Positions 6,869 to 13,535 of a stretch of 13,535 bases of DNA are shown here, one piece after another; positions within the stretch are counted from its first letter, which is position 1, and each line of letters starts with the position of its first letter. Under the pieces are notes generated by a model. That model ran no database searches and was not told where the DNA came from. It saw only the letters and a list, made by a program, of their open reading frames with translations. The translations under genes were made by a program, and so were the position numbers. Source of the stretch: Treponema sp. (GTDB lineage: Bacteria > Spirochaetota > Spirochaetia > Treponematales > Treponemataceae); NCBI GenBank assembly GCA_022510885.1, contig JAFLSP010000039.1, forward strand, positions 1 through 13,535, written 5' to 3'.

Positions 6869-8314
6869 ATGAGCATCGTCACGTTTTTCAGGATTGTCTG
6901 CATCATCCTTTCGATAATCGGCGTTTCGCTCGTCTTTCCGATTGGCACGGCACTTGCGTGCGGCGAATTCTCCATGATTCCGTCTTTCGTCATCCCCATG
7001 CTGATTTCGCTTGCGCTCGGCGCGGCGGCGATTTTCTTCAGGAACGAGAAGCGCAAGTTCGCCATCTCCACGCGCGGCGTGTTCGTCATCGTGTCGAGCG
7101 CATGGATTGCCATCAGCGCGTTCGGCACGATTCCGCTCCTGTCGAGCGGCTACGTCACGGGTTTTACCGACGCATTTTTTGAGAGCGTGAGCGGCTTCAC
7201 CACCACGGGCGCGTCGGTCATCACCGATTTGGACGTGCTTCCCCGTTGCCTGAACCTGTGGCGTTGCGAGATGCACTGGCTGGGCGGCATGGGCGTGATT
7301 GCGCTGACGGTCGCGCTGCTGCCGCTGCTCGGCGTGGGCGGCTTTCAGCTGATTAAGGCGGAGACGACGGGCGTGGACAAGGGCAAAATCACGCCGAAAA
7401 TCACGACGACGGCGAAGACGCTGTGGGTCTTGTACGTCAGCCTGACGGTTGCGCAGACGATTTTGCTGTGCATTGCGGGCATGGACTTTGTGGACGCACT
7501 GTCGTATTCGTTTTCCACGCTGGGAACGGGCGGCTATTCCGTGAGCAACGCGGGCTTCGGCACGTATTCCGGGGCGGTTGAAATCATCTGCATGGTCTTT
7601 ATGATTTTGGGCGGCATCAATTTCAGCCTGTATTTTTACGCGCTCACGGGAAAATGGAGCGAGGTGCGCAAGAACAGTGAGCTGAAGGCCTACGCGGGCA
7701 TCCTCTTTATGGCGATGCTCGGTGTGACGGCCATCCTCATTCCGTACTATCATTCGCTCGGGCAGGCGCTGCGCTTCGCGACGTTTCAGGTGGCCTCGCT
7801 GATGACGACGACGGGGTTTTCCACGGCGGACTACACGCAGTGGCCGCAGGCGGCGCAGTTTATCCTGTTCGCGCTGTTTTTTGTCGGCGGGTCGGCTGGC
7901 TCCACGGCGGGAGGATTCAAGGTGGTGCGCTGGATTGTCTTTGCGAAGCAGGCGCGCAACGAAATCCTGCGGATGCTGCATCCGCACGGCATTTTTACCG
8001 TCCGCCTGAACGGTATGCCCGGGCGCAAGGATTTGGTGTTCAGCGTCTCGGCGTTTCTGTTCGTGTTCCTCGCGCTGGTTGGCATCACCGCGTTCTTCGG
8101 CACGCTCGCTGGCCTGGACATCGTGACGGCCCTGTCGGCGGCCTTTTCCATGGTCTCGAACGTCGGTCCCGCGTTCGGCAGCCTTGGCCCGACGGAGAAT
8201 ATGCACCTGCTTCCGTCCGCGCTCAAATGGTGGTACTGCTTTGCCATGCTCGCCGGTCGCCTTGAGCTGTACGATTTGGTCATTTTCTTCCTCCCCGATT
8301 ACTGGAAAAAATGA
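6869..8314 (+). CDS. trkH: Trk potassium uptake channel TrkH
   Basis: This 481-aa integral inner-membrane protein of the SKT superfamily forms the potassium pathway controlled by TrkA. All four pore-loop selectivity filter regions are visible: TTTGAS with Gly114, TLGTGGYS with Gly219, TTTGFST with Gly316, and NVGPAFG with Gly433. Each provides the expected glycine that lines the filter. Ten or so hydrophobic segments cover the rest, and the length is that of typical TrkH (about 480). The GGSAGSTAGG stretch after loop 3 fits the flexible gate region known in the family. The stop of trkA and this ATG are 3 bp apart, and only a weak GGAAAG-type ribosome site precedes it, so translation is probably coupled. 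KtrB is the alternative name, but the tandem-RCK partner fits Trk. Confidence 0.94.
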   Translation: MSIVTFFRIVCIILSIIGVSLVFPIGTALACGEFSMIPSFVIPMLISLALGAAAIFFRNEKRKFAISTRGVFVIVSSAWIAISAFGTIPLLSSGYVTGFTDAFFESVSGFTTTGASVITDLDVLPRCLNLWRCEMHWLGGMGVIALTVALLPLLGVGGFQLIKAETTGVDKGKITPKITTTAKTLWVLYVSLTVAQTILLCIAGMDFVDALSYSFSTLGTGGYSVSNAGFGTYSGAVEIICMVFMILGGINFSLYFYALTGKWSEVRKNSELKAYAGILFMAMLGVTAILIPYYHSLGQALRFATFQVASLMTTTGFSTADYTQWPQAAQFILFALFFVGGSAGSTAGGFKVVRWIVFAKQARNEILRMLHPHGIFTVRLNGMPGRKDLVFSVSAFLFVFLALVGITAFFGTLAGLDIVTALSAAFSMVSNVGPAFGSLGPTENMHLLPSALKWWYCFAMLAGRLELYDLVIFFLPDYWKK

Positions 8315-8355
8315 CGCGAAATCGGCCAAAGCAGTAGCATTGCCCTGCATTTTTA

Positions 8356-8364
8356 TGGTACAAT
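8356..8364 (+). promoter_or_regulatory. Extended -10 promoter element for glgX
   Basis: TGG (8356-8358) followed by TACAAT (8359-8364) is a strong extended -10. No good -35 hexamer lies at 16-18 bp upstream, which is tolerated when the TGn element is present. A start 7-8 nt downstream of the -10 falls at 8371-8372, which is the A of the preferred glgX ATG. The resulting transcript would have virtually no leader. Confidence 0.6.
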
Positions 8365-8371
8365 GGGCGAT

Positions 8372-10468
8372 ATGGCGAAAGTACAGGTTCTGCCCGGCAA
8401 GCCGCTGAAACCGGGTGTTCACGTGACCAAGGACGGCGTGAACTTTTCGATTTTTAGCAGGCATGCGACGGCGGTCTTTCTGGAGTTGTTTCACCACGCG
8501 CATGATGCCGCGCCGTTCATGACGGTGGCGTTGGAACCTGAGACCAACCGCATCGGAGACATTTGGTTTTGCTTTGTTGCGGGGCTGAAGCCGGGTGATT
8601 TGTACCTCTACCGCATGGACGGCCCCTTCGACCCGGACCGGGGACACCGATTCAACAAGAAATTCTACCTGTTCGACCCGCGCGCGCTCGCCTTTACGGA
8701 AGGCTCGGTCTTCAAGAACATGGCGTTCGGGCAGGTCTGTCCGCTGGAGAAGATGCCCAAGTGCGTCGTCGTGGACAGCGACGACTACGACTGGGAGGAC
8801 GACCGGCCGCTCGGCATTCCGCTGGAGGATTCCATCATTTACGAGGCGCACCTCAAGGGCTTTACGGCGGACAAGTCGTCCAAGGTGCGGCATGGCGGCA
8901 CCTACCGCGGGCTGATTGAGAAAATCCCCTATCTGAAGTCGCTGGGCATTACGGCGGTGGAGCTGCTTCCCATTCAGGAATTCGACGAGTACGAGAACTC
9001 GAACGTGAATCCGCGCACGGGCGAGCGCATGGTCAACTACTGGGGCTACAGCACGATTGGTTTTTTCGCGCCCAAGGTGCATTACGCCGTGGACAGGACG
9101 CCCGGCGCGGTCGTCAATGAATTCCGGGACATGGTGAAGGCACTGCACAAGGCGGGCATTGAGGTCATCCTTGACATCGTGTTCAACCATACGGCTGAGG
9201 GGAACGAGCACGGCGTGACGCTCAACTTCCGCGGCATTGACAACGCGATGTTCTACGAGCTTGTTCCCGACAACAAGCAGTATTACCTCAACTATTCGGG
9301 CTGCGGGAACACGGTCAACTGCAACCATCCGATAAATCAGGAATTCATCATCGACTGCCTGCGCTACTGGGTGGTGGACATGCACGTGGACGGCTTCCGC
9401 TTCGATTTGGCGTCGGTGCTGTGCCGCGCGGCGGACGGGTCAATCATCAAGTACCCGCCGCTGACCGACCGCATTGCGGAGGACCCGCTGCTGCGCGGCG
9501 CGAAAATCATTGCCGAGCCGTGGGACTGCGGCGGCGCGTATTTCGTCGGTTCGTTTCCCGGCAGCCGCTGGTCGGAATGGAACGACCGTTACCGCGACGG
9601 CATCCGGCGGTTTATCCGGGGCGACGAATTCGCGTCCACCGAGGCGGCGACGCGCATTGCCGGGTCGAGCGACCTGTACGCGCACTCGCACCGCGGCCCG
9701 CAGCATTCGGTCAACTACATCGTGAGCCACGACGGCTTTACGCTCAACGATTTGGTCACGTACAACGGCAAGCACAACGAGGAGAACGGCGAGGGAAACC
9801 GCGACGGCACCGACAACAACCTGAGCTACAACCACGGCTATGAAGGCCCGACGGCAAATCCCAAAATCGAGCGGCTGCGCCGGCGGCAGATAAAAAATTT
9901 CTTCGCCTGCCTCATGCTCTCGCAGGGCACGCCCATGATGGTCGCCGGCGACGAGGTGAATCGGACGCAGGGCGGCAACAACAATCCCTACTGTCAGGAC
10001 AACGAAATCTCCTGGTTCAACTGGAACGACCTGGAGAAGAACGCGGAGATGCTCACGTTCGCGCAGCGGCTGATTGCCTTGCGCAGGAATCATCCCGTGT
10101 TCCACCGCACCGTGTATTTTGGCGGCGCGTCCACGGCAACGCCCACAAATCAGCCCGACATCTCCTGGCACGACTACGACGGCAAAGTTCCCGACTGGGA
10201 GAAGATGAACCGCTTTCTCGCGCTGCGTCTGGGCGGCAGCGTCGGGCAGAAGGCGGACAGCGATTTTTACATCGCGTTCAATACGGATATTCACGACAAG
10301 ACGCTGGTCATTCCGCCGCCGTCATCGGGAAGAAAATGGTATCGCTCGGTCGATACCTCGATAGACGGCGAGGACGCGGCGCTTGCCGCCGGTGCGGAAG
10401 AAATCTTGGATTTGCAGGAAAAATATGTGCTTCCTGCGAACAGCGTGTTGGTGCTGGTATCAAAATAG
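8372..10468 (+). CDS. glgX: Glycogen debranching enzyme GlgX (GH13 isoamylase type)
   Basis: This 698-aa cytoplasmic enzyme hydrolyses alpha-1,6 branches of glycogen, typically limit dextrins left by phosphorylase. The N-terminal part (about 1-150) is the CBM48-like domain of isoamylases, and the GH13 barrel follows. The conserved regions are visible: DIVFNHTAEG (region I), GFRFDLASVL with nucleophile Asp345 (II), IIAEPWDCGG with acid/base Glu382 (III), and VSHDGFTLNDL with Asp454 (IV). PYCQDNEISWFNW near 545 is characteristic of the GlgX/TreX group. The start at 8372 (MAKVQVLPGKP) aligns with the usual N-terminus. An ATG at 8363 lies inside the -10 element and would add three residues. There is no good ribosome site, in line with a leaderless message. 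The length resembles archaeal/bacterial isoamylase-type GlgX (about 700) rather than the 657 residues of E. coli. glgP follows after 39 bp. Confidence 0.93.
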   Translation: MAKVQVLPGKPLKPGVHVTKDGVNFSIFSRHATAVFLELFHHAHDAAPFMTVALEPETNRIGDIWFCFVAGLKPGDLYLYRMDGPFDPDRGHRFNKKFYLFDPRALAFTEGSVFKNMAFGQVCPLEKMPKCVVVDSDDYDWEDDRPLGIPLEDSIIYEAHLKGFTADKSSKVRHGGTYRGLIEKIPYLKSLGITAVELLPIQEFDEYENSNVNPRTGERMVNYWGYSTIGFFAPKVHYAVDRTPGAVVNEFRDMVKALHKAGIEVILDIVFNHTAEGNEHGVTLNFRGIDNAMFYELVPDNKQYYLNYSGCGNTVNCNHPINQEFIIDCLRYWVVDMHVDGFRFDLASVLCRAADGSIIKYPPLTDRIAEDPLLRGAKIIAEPWDCGGAYFVGSFPGSRWSEWNDRYRDGIRRFIRGDEFASTEAATRIAGSSDLYAHSHRGPQHSVNYIVSHDGFTLNDLVTYNGKHNEENGEGNRDGTDNNLSYNHGYEGPTANPKIERLRRRQIKNFFACLMLSQGTPMMVAGDEVNRTQGGNNNPYCQDNEISWFNWNDLEKNAEMLTFAQRLIALRRNHPVFHRTVYFGGASTATPTNQPDISWHDYDGKVPDWEKMNRFLALRLGGSVGQKADSDFYIAFNTDIHDKTLVIPPPSSGRKWYRSVDTSIDGEDAALAAGAEEILDLQEKYVLPANSVLVLVSK

Positions 10469-10497
10469 CGCGAGCGACAAAACGAACCGCTTTATAC

Positions 10498-10502
10498 GGA
10501 GG
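10498..10502 (+). promoter_or_regulatory. Strong ribosome binding site of glgP
   Basis: GGAGG lies 5 nt before ATG 10508, a near-ideal site. It contrasts with glgX, which lacks one, so the second gene of the pair may be translated more efficiently and independently. No convincing promoter is seen in the 39-bp gap. Confidence 0.7.
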
Positions 10503-10507
10503 ATTAT

Positions 10508-12979
10508 ATGACTTTTGATGCAGAGAAATTTCGGGCAAATTTGGCTGCCCGTCTTCGCAGGCAGTACGGAAAGGACATCTCGCAGGCGAACACGCACGAC
10601 CTGTTCGATGCCGTGAGCGCGTCCGTGCTCGAATTCATCATGCCCGCCTGGATGGCGACGCGCCGTGAGTACGACAAGAAACCGGTCAAGCAGTGCTACT
10701 ATTTTTCCGCGGAATTCCTGATGGGCCGCGCGCTCAGCAACAACCTCATCAACATGCAGATTAAGGACGAAGTGAAGAAAGTCCTTGACGACATGGGCAT
10801 CAATTTCAACCAGATTGAGGATGAGGAGCCGGATGCGGGCTTGGGCAACGGCGGCTTGGGGCGGCTTGCGGCGTGCTTTTTGGACTCGCTCGCCACGCTG
10901 GACTATCCCGGGCATGGCTACGGCATTCGTTACCAGTACGGCATGTTCGAGCAGCACATCGAGAACGGCTATCAAGTGGAGTATCCCGACAACTGGCTCA
11001 AGCACCGCGACCCGTGGGAAATCAAGCGTTCGGACTTGGAGGTGACGGTGCGCTTCGGCGGCGAAATCAAGTACGGGAAGACGCCCGACGGGCAGGACCG
11101 CTTCTACCTTGAGAACGCGGAGGAAGTGACGGCGACGCCCTACGACATACCGATTGTCGGTTTTGACACCAACACGGTGAACACGCTGCGCATGTGGCAG
11201 GCATCAAGCCCCAACGGGTTCGACCTGCAGCTCTTCAACGACATGCACTACACCCGCGCGGTGGAGAAGCAGAACGACGCGGAGAACATCAGCCGTGTGC
11301 TCTACCCGAACGACAACGGCCCGCAGGGCAAGGCATTGCGCCTTAAGCAGCAGTATTTCTTTACCTCCGCGTCCTTGCAGGATTTGGTGCACCGCTTTGT
11401 GGCGAACTGCGGCACGGACTTCCGCAAATTCCCCGAGCTGCACGTCATCCAGCTGAACGACACGCACCCGGTCGTCGCCATCCCCGAACTGATGCGCATC
11501 CTCATGGACGAGTACGGCGTGGGCTGGAACGACTCCTGGGACATCGTGACCAAGACTTTCGCGTACACCAACCACACCATTCTTGCCGAGGCGCTGGAGA
11601 AGTGGGACATCGCGATTTTCCAGGGACTGCTGCCGCGCATCTACCAGATTGTGGAGGAAATCAACCGCCGCTTCCTGATTGAGTTGCGCGCGAAATTCCC
11701 GAACGACTACCAGCGGCACAACGCCATGTCAATCATCCACGACGGCAAGGTCTACATGGCGTGGCTGGCCATTCACGCGGGCTTCAGCGTGAACGGCGTG
11801 GCGAAACTGCACACCGAACTGCTCAAGACGCAGGAACTCAAGGACTGGGCGGAACTGTACCCGCGCAAGTTCAACAACAAGACGAACGGCATCACGCAGC
11901 GGCGCTGGCTTCTGAACGCGAACCCGGAGCTTTCGGACTTCATCACCAAGCGCATTGGGCACGGCTGGGAAAAGGACTTGTCCAAGCTCAAGAAGCTGGA
12001 GAAATTCGCGGACGACGACGCTTCGCTCACCGAACTGATGGACATCAAACTGCGCAACAAGCAGGCCTTGGCGGAATTCCTCAAGCACAAGCAGAACGCG
12101 CTCATCGATTCGGAAAGCATCTTTGACGTGCAGGTGAAGCGTCTGCACGAGTACAAGCGGCAGCTGCTGAACGTGCTGCACATCATGTACCTGTACAACC
12201 GCATCATCGAAGACCCGGGCTTCAACCCGCCGAGCCGCACGTTCATCTTCGGCGCAAAGGCGGCTTCCGGCTACCGGCGCGCAAAGGCAATCATCAAGCT
12301 GATTAACACGGTCGCGGAGCGCATCAACAACGACCGCCGCGTCCGCGGAAAACTGCACGTCGTCTTCATCGAAAACTACCGCGTCTCCGTGGCGGAAAAA
12401 ATCTTCCCGGCGGCGGATGTCTCCGAGCAGATTTCCACGGCGGGCAAGGAGGCGTCCGGCACGTCGAACATGAAATTCATGGTGAACGGCGCGCTCACGC
12501 TGGGCACGATGGACGGCGCGAACATCGAAATCGTGCGCGACGCGGGCAAGGAAAACGCTTTTGTGTTCGGTCTGACCTCAGACGAGATTCTGAAAATGGA
12601 GACGGAACACAGCTATAATCCGCAGCAGTACCTGGAGCGCAATCCCGCGCTGAACAAGGTGGTGGAGCAGTTGGTGGACGGCACCTATGACCCGAGCCAT
12701 CAGATTTTCAAGGAACTGCACGACTCCTTGGTCTATGGCGTGGAGGGACAGCGTCCCGACGTGTACTACGTGCTGGCGGACTTCGCGTCCTACGTGGAGG
12801 CGCAGGAGCGCGTCGCCGCCGCCTATGCCGACAAGAAGGCTTGGGCGCGGAAGGCACTGATTAACATCGCCAACAGCGGCAACTTCTCCAGCGACCGCAC
12901 GATTGAGGACTACGTGAAAGACATCTGGCACTTGAAGCGCGTCACCGTGGACGACAAAGAGCTGAAAGTGGACGAGTAA
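10508..12979 (+). CDS. glgP: Glycogen/starch/maltodextrin phosphorylase GlgP
   Basis: This 823-aa GT35 enzyme uses inorganic phosphate and pyridoxal phosphate to release glucose-1-phosphate from the non-reducing ends of alpha-1,4-glucans. The PLP-bearing Lys656 lies in EASGTSNMKFMVNGALTLG, the family signature. The glycine-rich LGNGGLGRLAACFLDS near residue 115, HVIQLNDTHPVVAIPEL near 315, and VQVKRLHEYKRQLLN near 540 are also intact. The length is that of typical bacterial and animal phosphorylases (800-840), with no insert like that of plant plastid forms. The N-terminal regulatory serine segment of animal enzymes is not recognisable. Located after glgX, it is probably cotranscribed. Phosphorylase shortens outer chains until near branch points, which GlgX then removes. 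MalP (maltodextrin phosphorylase) is an alternative name; pairing with glgX favours glycogen as the substrate. Confidence 0.95.
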   Translation: MTFDAEKFRANLAARLRRQYGKDISQANTHDLFDAVSASVLEFIMPAWMATRREYDKKPVKQCYYFSAEFLMGRALSNNLINMQIKDEVKKVLDDMGINFNQIEDEEPDAGLGNGGLGRLAACFLDSLATLDYPGHGYGIRYQYGMFEQHIENGYQVEYPDNWLKHRDPWEIKRSDLEVTVRFGGEIKYGKTPDGQDRFYLENAEEVTATPYDIPIVGFDTNTVNTLRMWQASSPNGFDLQLFNDMHYTRAVEKQNDAENISRVLYPNDNGPQGKALRLKQQYFFTSASLQDLVHRFVANCGTDFRKFPELHVIQLNDTHPVVAIPELMRILMDEYGVGWNDSWDIVTKTFAYTNHTILAEALEKWDIAIFQGLLPRIYQIVEEINRRFLIELRAKFPNDYQRHNAMSIIHDGKVYMAWLAIHAGFSVNGVAKLHTELLKTQELKDWAELYPRKFNNKTNGITQRRWLLNANPELSDFITKRIGHGWEKDLSKLKKLEKFADDDASLTELMDIKLRNKQALAEFLKHKQNALIDSESIFDVQVKRLHEYKRQLLNVLHIMYLYNRIIEDPGFNPPSRTFIFGAKAASGYRRAKAIIKLINTVAERINNDRRVRGKLHVVFIENYRVSVAEKIFPAADVSEQISTAGKEASGTSNMKFMVNGALTLGTMDGANIEIVRDAGKENAFVFGLTSDEILKMETEHSYNPQQYLERNPALNKVVEQLVDGTYDPSHQIFKELHDSLVYGVEGQRPDVYYVLADFASYVEAQERVAAAYADKKAWARKALINIANSGNFSSDRTIEDYVKDIWHLKRVTVDDKELKVDE

Positions 12980-12982
12980 GAC

Positions 12983-13021
12983 AAAGAACGACCTTGGGCT
13001 ACCCCAAGGTCGTTCTTTTTT
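12983..13021 (+). terminator. Strong rho-independent terminator after glgP
   Basis: The arm AAAGAACGACCTTGGG (12983-12998) pairs perfectly over 16 bp with 13003-13018 across a four-base loop CTAC. The right arm ends in a run of six T (13016-13021). It starts 3 bp after the glgP stop. Read on the minus strand, the same hairpin is followed by a poorer T-tract (TTT, then GTCTT), so it may also stop the convergent PH-domain gene, whose stop is 21 bp away. Confidence 0.95.
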
Positions 13022-13041
13022 GAGAAATGAATTCGGATTCC

Positions 13042-13431
13042 TTATTTTTCCAGGACGTATGCGGAAATCATGCGCCCGATTCTGCCAATATCGACCGTTC
13101 CCTTGAATTCGAACTTTGCCGTGAAGATGTGGGAAAAGACGATGAACAGCTCGCCGTCCGGCATAGAGCCGCCGAGTTCGGGGGTCTGGAGGGAGAAGTA
13201 CTGGATTTTTGAGTAGGGCAGCGTGGAGAATGCCTTTCTGTTTGCCGTAATGCCCTGCGCGTCCACCGCGATGATGCGTTTGTTGGTAAAGACCATCTGC
13301 TCGTTTGCCGTCTGGAACGTCATTGCCACTTCCTCGCCGTCGATGAGCAAGCCCGCCACGTCATGTTTTACCGTATCGCTTTCCGTCGGCTTCAGCGTCC
13401 ACACGGAATTCTGACTGAAATTCACTGCCAT
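13042..13431 (-). CDS. Bacterial PH-domain protein (bPH_1 type)
   Basis: This 129-aa protein consists almost entirely of one bacterial pleckstrin-homology-like domain of the PF08000 (bPH_1) type. A short N-terminus is followed by LLIDGEEVAMTF, then MVFTNKRIIAVDAQGIT, LPYSKIQYFSLQT and a FEFKG strand, ending in a C-terminal helix (GRIGRMISAYVLE). The 'FTNKRIIAVDxQGIT' segment is the most characteristic. These proteins form ring-like oligomers in known structures, but their cellular role is not established. There is no signal peptide and no membrane segment, so it is probably cytoplasmic. The start at 13431 is supported by AAGGAG 9 nt upstream on this strand. It is alone, convergent with glgP, and has its own promoter, so no functional link to its neighbours is implied. 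Confidence 0.88.
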   Translation of the reverse strand: MAVNFSQNSVWTLKPTESDTVKHDVAGLLIDGEEVAMTFQTANEQMVFTNKRIIAVDAQGITANRKAFSTLPYSKIQYFSLQTPELGGSMPDGELFIVFSHIFTAKFEFKGTVDIGRIGRMISAYVLEK

Positions 13432-13440
13432 ACTTTTTCA

Positions 13441-13446
13441 CTCCTT
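13441..13446 (-). promoter_or_regulatory. Ribosome binding site of the PH-domain gene
   Basis: AAGGAG read on the minus strand lies 9 nt before the start codon at 13431. The spacing is at the long end of the normal range. Confidence 0.65.
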
Positions 13447-13477
13447 CAATTGGTAAGCACGATATACAACTCCCTCT

Positions 13478-13507
13478 ATTATCTTATTCTGCCGCGTCAT
13501 TTGTCAA
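13478..13507 (-). promoter_or_regulatory. Near-consensus sigma70 promoter of the PH-domain gene
   Basis: On the minus strand a perfect TTGACA (13507-13502) is followed after 18 bp by GATAAT (13483-13478), which matches five of six -10 positions. Transcription would start near 13471, giving a leader of about 40 nt. This is the closest to consensus of the promoters in the window. Nothing else is recognisable from 13508 to the end. Confidence 0.8.
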
Positions 13508-13535
13508 TAGTCTTGCGCGGGCAGAAGCGATGTTT

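Noticed and set aside
8331..8355. Possible weak terminator after trkH (GCAG...CTGC followed by ATTTTTA)
   Set aside because: The stem is only about 4 bp with a 10-base loop, too weak to call.
8363..8371. Upstream ATG for glgX at 8363
   Set aside because: It overlaps the -10 element TACAAT and so would lie upstream of the predicted transcription start. The family N-terminus fits ATG 8372.
6596..9385. 929-codon open frame on the minus strand opposite trkA, trkH and glgX
   Set aside because: Its translation is rich in Arg, His, Gln and Ala with no motif or domain. It runs opposite three genes with clear catalytic or filter motifs and is the expected by-product of G/C-rich third codon positions.
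10490..10500. TATACG as a separate glgP promoter
   Set aside because: There is no TGn element and no -35-like hexamer at a suitable distance, and the spot overlaps the ribosome site. Cotranscription with glgX is simpler.

Overview
The window is gene-dense chromosomal DNA of high G+C. It holds nine rightward genes followed by one convergent leftward gene. The likely host is a diderm bacterium, most plausibly a Treponema-type spirochaete. This rests on a mixture of features: an outer-membrane-type lipoprotein with a loose lipobox, an ECF transporter S-component (common in treponemes and Firmicutes), a GlgX/GlgP pair, and sigma70-type promoters. No rRNA or marker gene is present, so the taxonomy is an inference. 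I see no tRNA, CRISPR array, insertion sequence or phage gene.

Region 1 (1-4757) starts with a promoter at the window edge and reads through five tightly packed genes. These are an unrecognised 574-aa cytoplasmic protein, a lipoprotein resembling the DUF3261/ApeN family, a ketosynthase, a hotdog dehydratase and an SDR ketoreductase. The last four have the same order as the apeN-apeO-apeP-apeQ block of aryl polyene (flexirubin-like) clusters. They could build or modify a polyunsaturated acyl chain on an acyl carrier protein. No carrier protein, acyltransferase, ligase or exporter is in the window, so the module is partial here.

Region 2 (4744-8314) has its own extended -10 promoter and encodes an ECF S-component, TrkA and TrkH, separated by 3-bp gaps. 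TrkA and TrkH form a complete potassium uptake system. The S-component's substrate is unknown.

Region 3 (8356-13021) encodes glycogen debranching enzyme GlgX and glycogen phosphorylase GlgP, ending at a strong 16-bp hairpin terminator. The two enzymes together degrade glycogen to glucose-1-phosphate and short maltodextrins. The promoter lies so close to glgX that its message may be leaderless.

Region 4 (13042-13507, minus strand) is a single-domain bacterial PH protein with a near-consensus promoter, convergent on the same terminator.

The most striking window-wide signal is negative: by eye I find no GATC tetranucleotide in 13.5 kb, and Ile, Glu and Lys codon choices appear bent to avoid it. 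The hexamer GAATTC is conversely frequent.
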